From positions 48,219 to 57,790 of the forward strand of contig MFAQ01000002.1 in NCBI GenBank assembly GCA_001776275.1: a stretch of 9,572 bases of DNA. Direction: 5' to 3'. Shown here piece by piece: positions 1 to 5,565 of the stretch; the stretch's first letter is position 1; every line of letters begins with the position of its first letter. Below the pieces are notes generated by a model, which saw nothing but the letters and a program-made list of their open reading frames with translations, searched no databases and had not been told where the DNA came from. Source of the DNA: Candidatus Collierbacteria bacterium RIFOXYD1_FULL_40_9 (GTDB taxonomy: Bacteria; Patescibacteriota; Microgenomatia; UBA1400; MFAQ01). The position numbers were made by a program, and so were the translations under genes.

Positions 1-985
1 TGTTTTCTACCACGGGATTACTGTGGCAGAAGTGGGCCAGATCATCAATGCCACCAGGACCGCTGTTTCGGAATCTCGGCCAAGCAGCATCAAAACGATC
101 ACCATCAAGGACTGTGAAATGACGAACAAACTTTGCCATTTCTTGCCATTGACCTGGGTAAAAGGCTTGGCGACCATCTTGATAGTAGTAGCCCTTATCG
201 CTAACTTGCCCAGCGGCAGATAGGATTCGCTCATGAAGATGTGGAGTCGCAGGAAGTGGAGACCAATGCCATGCTTCAAAAATGCTCATTGATTCGGGAA
301 TTGGCAAACGATCAAATTCACTGTATTCCTTACCTTCCCAAACTTTCACAATAGAGCAATTCCAGTAGTGGCCGTAGGAGTCATAAGGTTCGATTTTGGC
401 AGTGGCACGATTCCATTGGAATGAGTAATCAATAGCAATAACTTTGCCATCACCAACTGAACCATAACGCCAGCTGTTACTATTCCGCTTCAGATAGGCT
501 TCGGCTCTTTCACCTGTAACTACAGAAAGACCACCTTCGAGAAATTCGGGATAAAGATAGAGAATTCCACTTTCAACATCCCAAAACCTCACTTTCATAC
601 GAAGCTGAGGTGACATGAAGCCACGCTCCCCATCATCATTGAACACGAAGGTTAGTGTCGAGCCATCTACCAGATCGTAGTAGGTAACCTCACCACAGAC
701 TTCGCACTTGTGTCCATGAGAGTGAACACCCACAACACTGATTAGCGAACCACAGCTTTTACACTTGCCTCGCCTCAGATCGGGCAGACTTGCGTACCAA
801 AGCGACCATCCGTTTTCTTCCATTTGTTTGACAGTTGCTCCACGATCATGACGATGTTCGTCTTTACGTAAATCCTTGATCTCGTAGCCACGCTTGCAAA
901 GATCTGCCAACAGGGTTTTCAGGGCCTTAGGCGTCTTCACATAAAGGTCACGCATTACGCTCACCACGTTCTCATTTTCAAACAT
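1..985 (-). CDS. Unrecognised zinc-ribbon protein, C-terminus cut by window edge
   Basis: The frame opens at ATG 985 and stays open for 328 codons to the left edge of the window, so the C-terminus is missing. The start is fixed by an AGGAGA ribosome binding site at 992-997, six bases upstream. Seen in the protein: a helical N-terminal part with many charged residues, then a zinc-ribbon-like pair of C-x2-C motifs (Cys75/Cys78 and Cys94/Cys97) separated by a loop rich in Gly, Val and His, then a long part rich in Trp, Tyr and Phe. I do not recognise the family. The ribbon suggests nucleic-acid or protein binding, but that is only an inference. The gene has its own promoter, so it is probably transcribed alone. 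Its GC content and codon choice are clearly higher-GC than the genes right of position 1720. I am sure it is coding, not of its role. Confidence 0.85.
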   Translation of the reverse strand, partial: MFENENVVSVMRDLYVKTPKALKTLLADLCKRGYEIKDLRKDEHRHDRGATVKQMEENGWSLWYASLPDLRRGKCKSCGSLISVVGVHSHGHKCEVCGEVTYYDLVDGSTLTFVFNDDGERGFMSPQLRMKVRFWDVESGILYLYPEFLEGGLSVVTGERAEAYLKRNSNSWRYGSVGDGKVIAIDYSFQWNRATAKIEPYDSYGHYWNCSIVKVWEGKEYSEFDRLPIPESMSIFEAWHWSPLPATPHLHERILSAAGQVSDKGYYYQDGRQAFYPGQWQEMAKFVRHFTVLDGDRFDAAWPRFRNSGPGGIDDLAHFCHSNPVVEN

Positions 986-1040
986 AGCTAGTCTCCTTTT
1001 GCTAGAAAAATAAATGTGCCTGAATATAACTGACCTCAGC

Positions 1041-1076
1041 ATTCTACCACATTAGCCTCAAATAGTCAATACTATA
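1041..1076 (-). promoter_or_regulatory. Sigma70-type promoter with upstream TATAGTA element
   Basis: On the minus strand a -35 box TTGACT (1069-1064) is followed by a 17-bp spacer and a -10 box TAGAAT (1046-1041). This predicts transcription starting near 1034 and a 5' leader of about 50 bases before ATG 985. Directly upstream of the -35 box is TATAGTA (1076-1070), which also occurs in the same place in the promoter of the neighbouring frameshifted gene. The shared element may be a regulator site or an extended promoter feature. Confidence 0.8.
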
Positions 1077-1110
1077 GGGCTGACCAACAACTTAAATACC
1101 CGCTTGCCAA

Positions 1111-1153
1111 AGAAAATCCCCCCTTGCGAGGAGATTTCTCCTTACTTGGGGGG
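1111..1153 (-). terminator. Nested-stem intrinsic terminator of the frameshifted gene
   Basis: Read on the minus strand, six C (1153-1148) pair with six G (1123-1118). Inside this sits a second perfect stem, AGGAGA with TCTCCT (1142-1137 and 1134-1129), with a two-base gap. The outer stem is followed by ATTTTCTTT. The stop codon TAA (1156-1154) abuts the hairpin. This separates the transcript of the frameshifted gene from the promoter of the zinc-ribbon gene that begins about 40 bases on. Confidence 0.75.
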
Positions 1154-1515
1154 TTACCAGGCGTGTAACTTCTCGCCTGAATACTGTCTCTCACCGTCCA
1201 CATAATGGAAGGTGTTTTGTTCGTGATCCATCCATTTGCCCGCCCCGATGTAGTGGCAGTCTTCGCCACGAGTGCGAGGTTGATCAATCTTGCCATTGTT
1301 CCAGAAACGCATAGCAATCTCGCAGGCTTTTTTGGGATAGTCGTGCCAGTAAGTTTCGCAGTAGCTGGCGAGAACTTCTTCGAAAGTGGCGAGGTCGGGT
1401 GCGTTGGTAGCTGCGATAATCTTCTCGACATCTTCCTCTTTTACCTCTCCACGGGCAATCTGGGAAACGCAGAGAGAGAGAGAGACAAACCAATCATTTT
1501 ATCGTTTTTAGGCAT
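1154..1515 (-). pseudogene. Unrecognised small protein gene, frameshifted in a (CT)7 tract
   Basis: A textbook start exists at ATG 1515, with AGGAGG at 1526-1521 five bases upstream and a strong promoter beyond. The frame from this start (MPKNDKMIGLS...) stops after 24 codons. The longer coding frame, which runs into TAA at 1156-1154, has a stop just upstream of the CT tract and no ATG before it, so the two halves are joined only by a frameshift. Removing one CT unit gives a continuous 119-residue protein; adding two units also works. The restored product is acidic, with the motifs EDVEKII, CETYWHDYP and ending in GEKLHAW. I do not recognise the family. It may be phase-variable and currently off, a recent pseudogene, or an assembly error. 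The terminator follows its stop directly, as for an intact gene, which argues for recent or reversible inactivation. Confidence 0.75.
1471..1484. repeat. (AG)7 / (CT)7 dinucleotide tract at the frameshift
   Basis: Seven uninterrupted AG units on the plus strand (CT on the coding strand) lie about ten codons after the start of the small gene at 1515. The tract length decides the frame: seven units put the rest of the gene out of frame, while six or nine would put it in frame. Tracts of this kind are prone to slipped-strand mispairing. Confidence 0.9.
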
Positions 1516-1572
1516 GATAGCCTCCTTTTTGTTTGGGTTACAGTCGGATGGGTTAACTTAAAGAACTACGGA

Positions 1573-1609
1573 ATGATACCACGAAAGCACTGATATGTCA
1601 AGTACTATA
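1573..1609 (-). promoter_or_regulatory. Strong sigma70-type promoter with upstream TATAGTA element
   Basis: On the minus strand a consensus -35 box TTGACA (1601-1596), a 17-bp spacer and a -10 box TATCAT (1578-1573) predict a start near 1566 and a leader of about 50 bases. TATAGTA (1609-1603) lies one base upstream of the -35 box, as in the other promoter at 1041-1076. The 8-bp palindrome GGCTAGCC (1610-1617) adjoins it. The match to consensus is the best in the window, odd for a gene that is out of frame. Confidence 0.85.
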
Positions 1610-1665
1610 GGCTAGCCTTTGAGCCAAATTCATACCTAAACCACACGTTTCTAGCCTCGAATCAT

Positions 1666-1690
1666 AGCTATTGGAATCTCTAGAATAGCT
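1666..1690. repeat. 7-bp inverted repeat in intergenic DNA
   Basis: AGCTATT (1666-1672) and AATAGCT (1684-1690) form a perfect inverted repeat around an 11-base loop. No T-run follows on either strand, so it is not a good terminator. It lies between the promoter of the frameshifted gene and the end of the membrane-anchored protein gene. Its role is unknown. Confidence 0.35.
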
Positions 1691-1692
1691 CT

Positions 1693-1717
1693 AAAACAAG
1701 CGATAATCTCAAGATTA
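1693..1717 (-). terminator. Weak possible terminator after the membrane-anchored protein gene
   Basis: Seven bases after the TAG stop at 1724, the minus strand has TAATCT and AGATTA (1717-1712 and 1709-1704) as a perfect inverted repeat with a two-base gap. It is followed, after a few bases, by TTGTTTT. The stem is AT-rich and the T-run is interrupted, so termination would be weak. Confidence 0.35.
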
Positions 1718-1723
1718 AGTATT

Positions 1724-2323
1724 CTACTTGAACCTAAAAGTAGCTAGAATCTGATCTGTCAAAACCATATTTTCAACTGTCGGAGGATATGTTGAAACAG
1801 TAAAAAGCTTCCCCTCTTTGATGATCGCAGTCACAAAGTGTGCTTTTGGTCCTGAAATATTAACCAATCCTTCAATCCCCTTTATTCCATCTATCGTTAC
1901 TTCTTTAAAAGATTTTGGATCCATTCCTGTCTTAATTTTATCTAGCTCTTTACTGGTTACAGTTTCCAAAGGCTGATACAAAGCATAAAGCTGATAGGTT
2001 GGATTGTCCCTTGGCCCTCTCTCAACATAAAAACTCGCTACTCTAATTCTTCCTGCATCATCGGCAATTTCTTTTCTAAAAGTAGTGTCTGTTGGAGCTT
2101 CAAAAGTAAGTGAAAGTCCTGCTTCGTTAAATGTTTGAATATTAGCTTTCAATTCTCCACAGCCAGTCGTAGGCTTGGGAGTCGATGGCTTTCCATGCTC
2201 TTCCCAAACACCATTCGTGCAAATCCAAGAATCTTCATTGCCTCCAAGCAAAAAACGAGCTACGAATAGTCCTGCCAATCCAACAGCCACAACAGCGATA
2301 AGAGGTACAAAGAATTTCTTCAT
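1724..2323 (-). CDS. Membrane-anchored extracytoplasmic protein of CPR type, unknown function
   Basis: This encodes 199 residues. A Lys-Lys start followed by one hydrophobic helix (about residues 5-26) marks a signal anchor or uncleaved signal peptide, so the rest lies outside the membrane. Just after the helix is a segment with W33-x-C35, G-x-W, HG-x-P and C55. I recall this arrangement from many uncharacterised Patescibacteria proteins; it could hold a disulfide. The remaining 140 residues look like a compact alpha/beta domain ending in DQILATFRFK, like small PsbP-like or DUF4367-like surface domains, but I cannot assign a family. It begins 9 bp after the stop of the dehydrogenase-like gene, so the two are probably one transcript. 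The upstream bases contain only a weak GAG, so translation may depend on the gene before it. Confidence 0.85.
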   Translation of the reverse strand: MKKFFVPLIAVVAVGLAGLFVARFLLGGNEDSWICTNGVWEEHGKPSTPKPTTGCGELKANIQTFNEAGLSLTFEAPTDTTFRKEIADDAGRIRVASFYVERGPRDNPTYQLYALYQPLETVTSKELDKIKTGMDPKSFKEVTIDGIKGIEGLVNISGPKAHFVTAIIKEGKLFTVSTYPPTVENMVLTDQILATFRFK

Positions 2324-2332
2324 ATATCTCGA

Positions 2333-3283
2333 TTATAAACTCACCATATTAGTCGGCTTACCTCTACTCAAATCTTCGATGTTTCTCACCCACACTTCCC
2401 TATTCCTACCAAGGGCTTCCCTCGTATATCCTCCAAAGGGTTTAAAGGCCAAAGCTGTTTCAATTCCCTCAAGTGGAGATTTATGAGTCGATTCCGTTTC
2501 GTAAGCATACTGATCTATCTTTCCAGACTTCAAGGAATCAGCCATCGCTTTTTCATTGACTAGCTTTTTGTCAGACATGTTTATTACAATCGCTCCATTT
2601 TTAATTCTTGGAATACGTTCTTTTGATAGGAAGCCAATTGTTTCCTCATTAGTAGAAAGACACAGCACGATCACATCAGAGCCACGAAGTATCTCATCAA
2701 TATCTGCTCTCCTAACATTCTCAATTCGCTTAGGTGTCCTGTTGTAGGCAGATACACTCATTCCTAAGCCCTTACATAATTCTGCCACTCTTTCTCCAAC
2801 ATGACCCAGACCAACAATACCCACAGCTAAACTTCTTGGTTCTCTCCCTAGTTCCAATCTATATTTTCTTTTTTGAGTTCTCCTGTCTGCTAAAAATATT
2901 CTTCTGGCACAGCCAAGCAAGAGAGCAACTGCTTGGGTAGCAATCGCTTCTACATAATAGTTAGGCGTATTGGAAACCACGATTTTTCTCTCTTTGAGGT
3001 AATCCTTGTTAATGTAGTCAGTTCTCCATGTATTCAGAGCTAACCCTTTCAAGTTTGGTATTCCCTCAAGCAACTCCTGCAGTCGTGATGAGACTTTTTC
3101 TATTCCACCCATTCTGTCGGGATTAAAAGCTAAAATATCTGCTTTCTTAGCTAGATGTATTAGCTCCTCCACCGAATACTCTCTCACACTATCAACATAT
3201 TCCACCTCTCCTGAGTATCCCAGTCGATACTGTAAATCTCCATTAAATTCTGATTTTGGTTGTAGTACAACGATTTTGTTCAT
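2333..3283 (-). CDS. D-2-hydroxyacid dehydrogenase-like protein with altered catalytic residues
   Basis: This 316-residue protein has the D-isomer-specific 2-hydroxyacid dehydrogenase layout: a split substrate domain around a Rossmann domain with G158-L-G-H-V-G163. After the following beta strand comes Tyr-Asn-Arg (180-182) where NAD-dependent members have Asp, which suggests NADP(H). The usual N-x-A-R-G segment reads N235-M-S-D238-K, so the catalytic Arg is replaced by Asp. The usual P-H-x-G-x-x-T reads K-P282-F-G-G-Y-T287, so the catalytic His is Pro. Glu in YETE (261-264) may be kept. Normal oxidoreductase activity is therefore doubtful; it may bind the cofactor as a sensor or act on another substrate. 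I chose ATG 3283, where family homology begins. The frame extends upstream to TTG 3355, which has an AAGG seven bases before it, so a 24-residue extension remains possible. Confidence 0.85.
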   Translation of the reverse strand: MNKIVVLQPKSEFNGDLQYRLGYSGEVEYVDSVREYSVEELIHLAKKADILAFNPDRMGGIEKVSSRLQELLEGIPNLKGLALNTWRTDYINKDYLKERKIVVSNTPNYYVEAIATQAVALLLGCARRIFLADRRTQKRKYRLELGREPRSLAVGIVGLGHVGERVAELCKGLGMSVSAYNRTPKRIENVRRADIDEILRGSDVIVLCLSTNEETIGFLSKERIPRIKNGAIVINMSDKKLVNEKAMADSLKSGKIDQYAYETESTHKSPLEGIETALAFKPFGGYTREALGRNREVWVRNIEDLSRGKPTNMVSL

Positions 3284-3384
3284 ATGTTTATTCCACGTTA
3301 ATAATAGGACCGCAATCATCTTCTGAATTTTCCTAATTTTCTTAACCTGAAACAAACACTTACCTTACATCACCATCTACATTC

Positions 3385-3413
3385 ATTCTACTTGATATGG
3401 AGGCATAAATCAA
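3385..3413 (-). promoter_or_regulatory. Sigma70-type promoter for the dehydrogenase-like gene
   Basis: On the minus strand TTGATT (3413-3408), a 17-bp spacer and TAGAAT (3390-3385) form a good promoter. Transcription would start near 3378, giving a leader of about 95 bases to ATG 3283, or about 23 bases if the TTG at 3355 is the start. It probably drives the dehydrogenase-like gene together with the membrane-anchored protein gene. Confidence 0.7.
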
Positions 3414-3432
3414 AAAAACTGACCCTGTTATA

Positions 3433-3499
3433 TATAGTAGTGATCGGGTTAGCCCCGAGTGTCTTTCGTGCCTCATTATTCGATAATTTATTTATTATC
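3433..3499 (+). promoter_or_regulatory. Leader region with TATAGTA motif and two small hairpins
   Basis: The region before the small basic gene holds TATAGTA (3433-3439), part of a 13-base match (ATATATAGTAGTG) to the -10 region of the XRE promoter. Next comes a GC-rich stem, TCGGG (3444-3448) with CCCGA (3454-3458), then an AT-rich stem, GATAAT (3482-3487) with ATTATC (3494-3499). If TATAGT is the -10 box, its -35 box is poor. I see no other convincing promoter, and the hairpins may simply be leader structure. Confidence 0.35.
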
Positions 3500-3525
3500 A
3501 ATCAGTACAAGAAAGGTCAAAACAC

Positions 3526-3762
3526 ATGACACCATCTAAATGGACTGAAAGCCAGAAACGCTACGCCCTATCGCCCAAGGGTTTGATAGCCAGGAAGAAA
3601 TATCAATCAAGCGAGAAGGCAAAAGAATGTAGGCGTAGATACCAACTAAAACGTAAAGCAAGGCTTGCGGAAGCAAAACAAATAGTAGAAGCTCCTCAGG
3701 TGCAAGTTACTCAAGAGGTAGATAAAATAGAGAAGGAATCCGCTCCAAAAACCAAACAGTGA
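3526..3762 (+). CDS. Small highly basic protein with Y-x2-S-x-K repeats
   Basis: This encodes 78 residues. The first 50 are very basic and contain a short repeat: RYALSPKGLIARK, then KYQSSEKAKECRRR, then RYQLKRK, all on the pattern Tyr-x2-Ser-x-Lys followed by a basic stretch. The last 25 residues are Glu-, Gln- and Lys-rich and probably disordered. Proteins made of such Y-x2-S-x-K-G units occur as small unstudied proteins in bacteria and phages. Nucleic-acid binding is plausible from the charge, but this is an inference. An AAGG about nine bases before ATG 3526 supports the start. A strong terminator about 30 bases after the TGA stop shows that it ends its own transcript. It is the only plus-strand gene in the middle of the window. 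Confidence 0.7.
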   Translation: MTPSKWTESQKRYALSPKGLIARKKYQSSEKAKECRRRYQLKRKARLAEAKQIVEAPQVQVTQEVDKIEKESAPKTKQ

Positions 3763-3791
3763 GATGTCTTGGTTAGGAATAACTATTAGAG

Positions 3792-3818
3792 AAGGCCGAT
3801 TAACCTCGGCCTTTTTTT
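3792..3818 (+). terminator. Intrinsic terminator of the small basic gene
   Basis: GGCCGA (3794-3799) pairs perfectly with TCGGCC (3806-3811) around a six-base loop. Seven T follow (3812-3818), and the two A before the stem can extend the pairing. On the minus strand the stem is followed only by TTCTCT, so it is a poor terminator for the converging DUF4145 gene. Confidence 0.9.
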
Positions 3819-3826
3819 ACACTCCC

Positions 3827-4468
3827 CTAGCTTCCATGCATACCCTCAGCACTTTTGGGGAGGATGTAAAGATTCCTTAAAACACTTTCCACCACTTCGA
3901 TACAGAGCGATAAATCATCTTGATGATGCTTTTTTAACTCATGTGCTGAAAGATTTCCCATATCTGTCACTAACATCAATAGTTTCGCCCCGTCTGGAGT
4001 GATGATGTTGCTCTCCACCATTTTCTTAATTTTCTTTGCAATTCCACGAATAGTAATTTTTTGTTCCCTCGCCACTGCTTCAATAGTAGCTCTCACTCCA
4101 ATCGCAGCAAGAATTAATAAACCCGAATTAAACGCCTTGATCGACTCTAAATAGATAGACTTTACTTCACTCGGCAAATAGTAATTCTTATCCATTGGTT
4201 CGTGATCGTTTTTGTGCGGTGAAGGATAAATATTTGACTGCACTTCTGGTTGTCCATCCTCTTGGCTGATATTTTCACTACAAACATATTCAGAAAGTAA
4301 ACAGACATTATCACAGCCTAAACATTGAAGCGTATAGAAAGTAGTCATTTCCCAAATTTCAGCTTCTTCTATGGATCTATCACTTTTTGCTTCATTCAAA
4401 ACCGCATGCCATGTGACTTGCTGGCACTCTTTACATAATAATCTTCTCTTCGATGATTTTTCTTTCAT
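3827..4468 (-). CDS. DUF4145 domain protein with N-terminal zinc ribbon
   Basis: This encodes 213 residues. The N-terminus has two C-x2-C pairs (Cys12/Cys15 and Cys49/Cys52), a zinc ribbon. After a charged linker comes the DUF4145 helical domain (about 98-205): an opening P-x-E-V-K-x-I-Y-x-E, then A-I-G-V-R126-A-x-I-E130, and the hallmark G171-N-x-x-A-H176. The family's reaction is unknown. Such domains are found alone or fused to type I restriction subunits and near other defence genes, so a role in a conflict system is plausible but unproved. It is separated from the TPR gene by 56 bases and seems to have its own promoter, whose -10 box TAGAAT ends six bases before the ATG. That suggests a leaderless message. 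There is no Shine-Dalgarno site. The family call is firm. Confidence 0.9.
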   Translation of the reverse strand: MKEKSSKRRLLCKECQQVTWHAVLNEAKSDRSIEEAEIWEMTTFYTLQCLGCDNVCLLSEYVCSENISQEDGQPEVQSNIYPSPHKNDHEPMDKNYYLPSEVKSIYLESIKAFNSGLLILAAIGVRATIEAVAREQKITIRGIAKKIKKMVESNIITPDGAKLLMLVTDMGNLSAHELKKHHQDDLSLCIEVVESVLRNLYILPKSAEGMHGS

Positions 4469-4474
4469 GTGCCT

Positions 4475-4480
4475 ATTCTA
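4475..4480 (-). promoter_or_regulatory. -10 box for a leaderless DUF4145 message
   Basis: TAGAAT on the minus strand (4480-4475) lies six bases before ATG 4468. Transcription would start at or next to the A of the start codon. No good -35 box is found 16-18 bp upstream, so the promoter call is moderate. Confidence 0.5.
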
Positions 4481-4524
4481 ACCCAAAACGTGTAGTTGGC
4501 TTCGAATCGGTAAAAACTCGATTG

Positions 4525-5529
4525 CTACTCAAGCTCTGCCAACTCCTTTTGGACATCTCTATAATTCATATCATACGCAAAAACTCGTTTAAATTCTCTC
4601 ACTGCATCGGTCTTTGATCCTTTTTTCTTGTACGCCGTAGCCAGCAAATAATGTAGTTGAAGCAGATACGGATCTAAATTTGTTTTTCTTACTGGACCAC
4701 GCTTAAATACTTCAATAGCCATGTCATATTCTTTCAGTCCCATAAAGCTGTCACCCAAAACCATAACAGCCAATAGATAGTTGGAGTGTTCCTGAGGAAC
4801 TTGTTGAAGCAACGGAATTGCTTCCTTATACTTATTCAATTTATAATAACTAAAAGCAAGAACAATTTTCGCATCTAAATCGTCAGGATTGTTATCTGTA
4901 TAGCTTTTTAGGTGAACCAAGGATTCTTCATATTCTCCCATTGTGTGCAGAGCAACCCCAAGCAAGTAATGTAGCTCAATGTTTTCTGGTTCAAATGAGA
5001 TTGCTTCTCGTAAAGACACAGTTGCCTCTTCAAATTTTTCCTTTCTTAACAGCTTCTTAGCTTTGGCCAAGTTTGTCTTAACTCTAAACCATTCTTCTTT
5101 CGAAAACTTATATGCCAAAAAGCCAGCAACTCCTAAAAATACTAAACCCAATATCGGATTTCCAAAAAGACAAATAATTCCTAATATAGAGAGCAATCCA
5201 ATCCAACTATCTCTACCAAATTTCTCCTTAGTATTTATCAATTGTGTAAAGGAGTGAGCTACCAGAACAAAGGGATTGTTATTCACGACTGGAGAATAAG
5301 ATTTTGACGAAGACTTAATTGAGGTAGATCCTTTGAGTCCCCTCATTAAATCACCAATACCAAAAGAAGTTTTTTGATACACCTTGTTATAAAGTGCCTT
5401 CTTAGGGTTTGTTAGTACTCCCAATCCTCTTGGCATTTTTATTCCAAGTGAGTGTCTAACAACTCTTTTTACAGAAGTCCTAGCCGCAAATCTTTTTTTC
5501 AACGAAGGCACTCTTAGTCCAAATTTCAT
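4525..5529 (-). CDS. Membrane-anchored TPR protein with basic N-terminal domain
   Basis: This encodes 334 residues in three parts. Residues 1-70 are very basic, with RVPSLKKRFAART, then TNPKKALYNKVYQKTSFGIGDL. I recall a similar basic N-terminal module in small Gram-positive and prophage proteins, but not its function. Residues 109-141 form a tight pair of hydrophobic helices around a G-N-P turn. Residues 150-330 are about five tetratricopeptide repeats, seen in the A/G-Y pattern and in segments such as EEATVSLREAISFEP and KYKEAIPLL, so this part binds protein partners, probably in the cytoplasm. The gene lies 36 bases after the ABC-3C ATPase gene with no clear terminator between, so it may be the last gene of that operon and tether or regulate the complex. 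That is an inference; it could also be an independent neighbour. Confidence 0.85.
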   Translation of the reverse strand: MKFGLRVPSLKKRFAARTSVKRVVRHSLGIKMPRGLGVLTNPKKALYNKVYQKTSFGIGDLMRGLKGSTSIKSSSKSYSPVVNNNPFVLVAHSFTQLINTKEKFGRDSWIGLLSILGIICLFGNPILGLVFLGVAGFLAYKFSKEEWFRVKTNLAKAKKLLRKEKFEEATVSLREAISFEPENIELHYLLGVALHTMGEYEESLVHLKSYTDNNPDDLDAKIVLAFSYYKLNKYKEAIPLLQQVPQEHSNYLLAVMVLGDSFMGLKEYDMAIEVFKRGPVRKTNLDPYLLQLHYLLATAYKKKGSKTDAVREFKRVFAYDMNYRDVQKELAELE

Positions 5530-5565
5530 ATTTTTTTACATTAGTTCAACCAAACTATTTCGCTT

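Noticed and set aside
7..279. Open frames on both strands inside the zinc-ribbon gene
   Set aside because: The long minus-strand frame from ATG 985 with a good ribosome site covers this stretch. The others are shadows.
1072..1561. Three open frames, on both strands, over the small frameshifted gene
   Set aside because: They overlap the restored coding frame, run through the promoter or terminator and lack ribosome sites. They exist because the true frame is interrupted at the CT tract.
3284..3355. TTG 3355 as start of the dehydrogenase-like gene
   Set aside because: The extra 24 residues fall before the usual family start. It remains possible because of an AAGG before it, and it is noted in that gene's entry.
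3760..3789. TGA at 3760 read as glycine, extending the basic protein to TAG 3787
   Set aside because: Some CPR lineages recode TGA, and the extension would end right before the terminator. However, no other gene here has an in-frame TGA, so the standard code is simpler.
4505..4523. Stem AATCG/CGATT after the TPR gene
   Set aside because: It has only five pairs, a nine-base loop and no T-run after it on the minus strand, so it is not a credible terminator.
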